From assembly GCA_964450435.1 (NCBI GenBank), contig CAYVCX010000008.1, forward strand, positions 8,615 to 72,614: a DNA stretch of 64,000 bases, read 5' to 3'. Positions 63,700 to 64,000 of the stretch are shown piece after piece (the stretch's first letter is position 1; the number at the start of each line of letters is the position of its first letter). The notes below the pieces were generated by a model. The model searched no databases. It was not told the DNA's origin and saw nothing but the letters and a program-made list of their open reading frames with translations. This DNA is from SKLM01 sp964450435. GTDB lineage: Bacteria > Chloroflexota > Anaerolineae > B4-G1. Made by a program: the position numbers and the translations under genes.

Positions 63700-64000
63700 G
63701 GGGAGGCGCCCCAATGCGCTGGTTGTACAACACTATACTCACTCTGCCAAGCACTACGCCGAAGCCGATCCGTTTCCGGGTCGCCTCTTTCCTCTTCCTG
63801 CCCGCTGTCCTCATCCCGAGTGCCAAGCCGTCGACCCCCTGATCCGCTGGGGCACCTACTGGCGCTGGGCTTGCACAAGAGGCGTGGACTACCGGATCCA
63901 GGTGCATACCAACGACTGACAGGTGCCCTGCCATGTCGCTCAACAACACGTCGGCGAGACCATAGAGGTTCGGGTCGATGAGCGCTGGGTGCGCATCCTT
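63700..64000 (+). pseudogene. Transposase remnants (zinc-ribbon N-terminus joined to IstA-like C-terminus)
   Basis: One plus-strand frame reads HYTHSAKHYAEADPFPGRLF, then CPHPECQAVDPLIRWGTYWRW (the zinc-ribbon start of DUF6431-like transposases, shown in part), and GVDYRIQVHTND, followed by a TGA. In the same frame it continues QVPCHVAQQHVGETIEVRVDERWVRIL, like the C-terminal beta domain of IS21 IstA. The pieces seem to derive from two elements, and the sequence runs off the window. Confidence 0.4.

Noticed and set aside
63908..63910. In-frame TGA in the transposase remnant as selenocysteine
   Set aside because: The surrounding sequence is a decayed transposase; there is no SECIS-like hairpin or redox motif.
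1..64000. CRISPR array or rRNA genes
   Set aside because: No regularly spaced repeats and no rRNA-like stretches were seen.

Overview
The window is a GC-rich bacterial segment. The gene families point to an anaerobic member of the Chloroflexota (Anaerolineae-like); this is an inference, because no rRNA is present. The clues are DUF2142/GT39-type membrane glycosyltransferases carrying repeated GD-x-V-x-LYWRA beta-sandwich modules, a DUF3048 lipoprotein, an M50 protease without extra domains, 2-oxoacid:ferredoxin oxidoreductase, SelB, HdrA/MvhD/FrhB-type electron-transfer proteins, and Mrp with DIMC and DUF5320 proteins.

Left part (1-38 kb, mostly + strand): a cell-surface polysaccharide block (three large membrane glycosyltransferase-like proteins, an O-antigen ligase/polymerase, a GT4 transferase and an ABC-2 export permease) is followed by housekeeping genes. 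These are an M50 protease, an HD protein, a TyrA-like dehydrogenase, PriA, a coiled-coil protein with SelB, RarA (minus), the Memo/AMMECR1 pair, a DUF3048 lipoprotein (minus) and a large degenerate DNA-methylase-like protein. Next come a ferredoxin plus 2-oxoacid oxidoreductase operon with a ~400-nt leader, a Fur-boxed fur-feoA-feoB-yibE/F-feoC iron operon, and an alanine-dehydrogenase-like/CoA-transferase pair. rimO, a RodZ-like gene, rplI, tRNA-Leu(TAA) and tRNA-Cys(GCA) lie on the minus strand.

Middle (39.2-41.1 kb): about 1.9 kb without an intact gene. It holds a tRNA promoter, an unusual set of CGATATTGT palindromes and a decayed universal-stress-protein gene.

Right part (41-63 kb, all minus strand): a ~21 kb unidirectional redox array. 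Read in the direction of transcription it is: PadR regulator, Mrp, DUF89, CGGC protein, three DUF5320 proteins, DIMC/NifX-type protein, CoA-disulfide-reductase-like flavoprotein, metallo-beta-lactamase protein, MFS transporter, a 982-residue HdrA-like protein, MvhD, two FrhB/FdhB-like iron-sulfur proteins, a second MvhD, thioredoxin reductase, an HdrC-like protein, a ferredoxin, an OsmC-like protein, an FmdB zinc ribbon, a broken CBS-ACT gene, a broken ATP-NAD kinase joined in frame to a HisC-type aminotransferase, and a radical SAM protein. No HdrB (CCG-domain) gene is present, and thioredoxin reductase sits where a disulfide-handling subunit might be expected. Several genes in this half carry frameshifts, some in homopolymer runs, so local decay or assembly indels must be considered.

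The right end (63-64 kb) holds a truncated group II intron (maturase C-terminus plus domain V) and transposase remnants. Recognisable promoters across the window nearly all have an extended -10 (TGnTATAAT-like).
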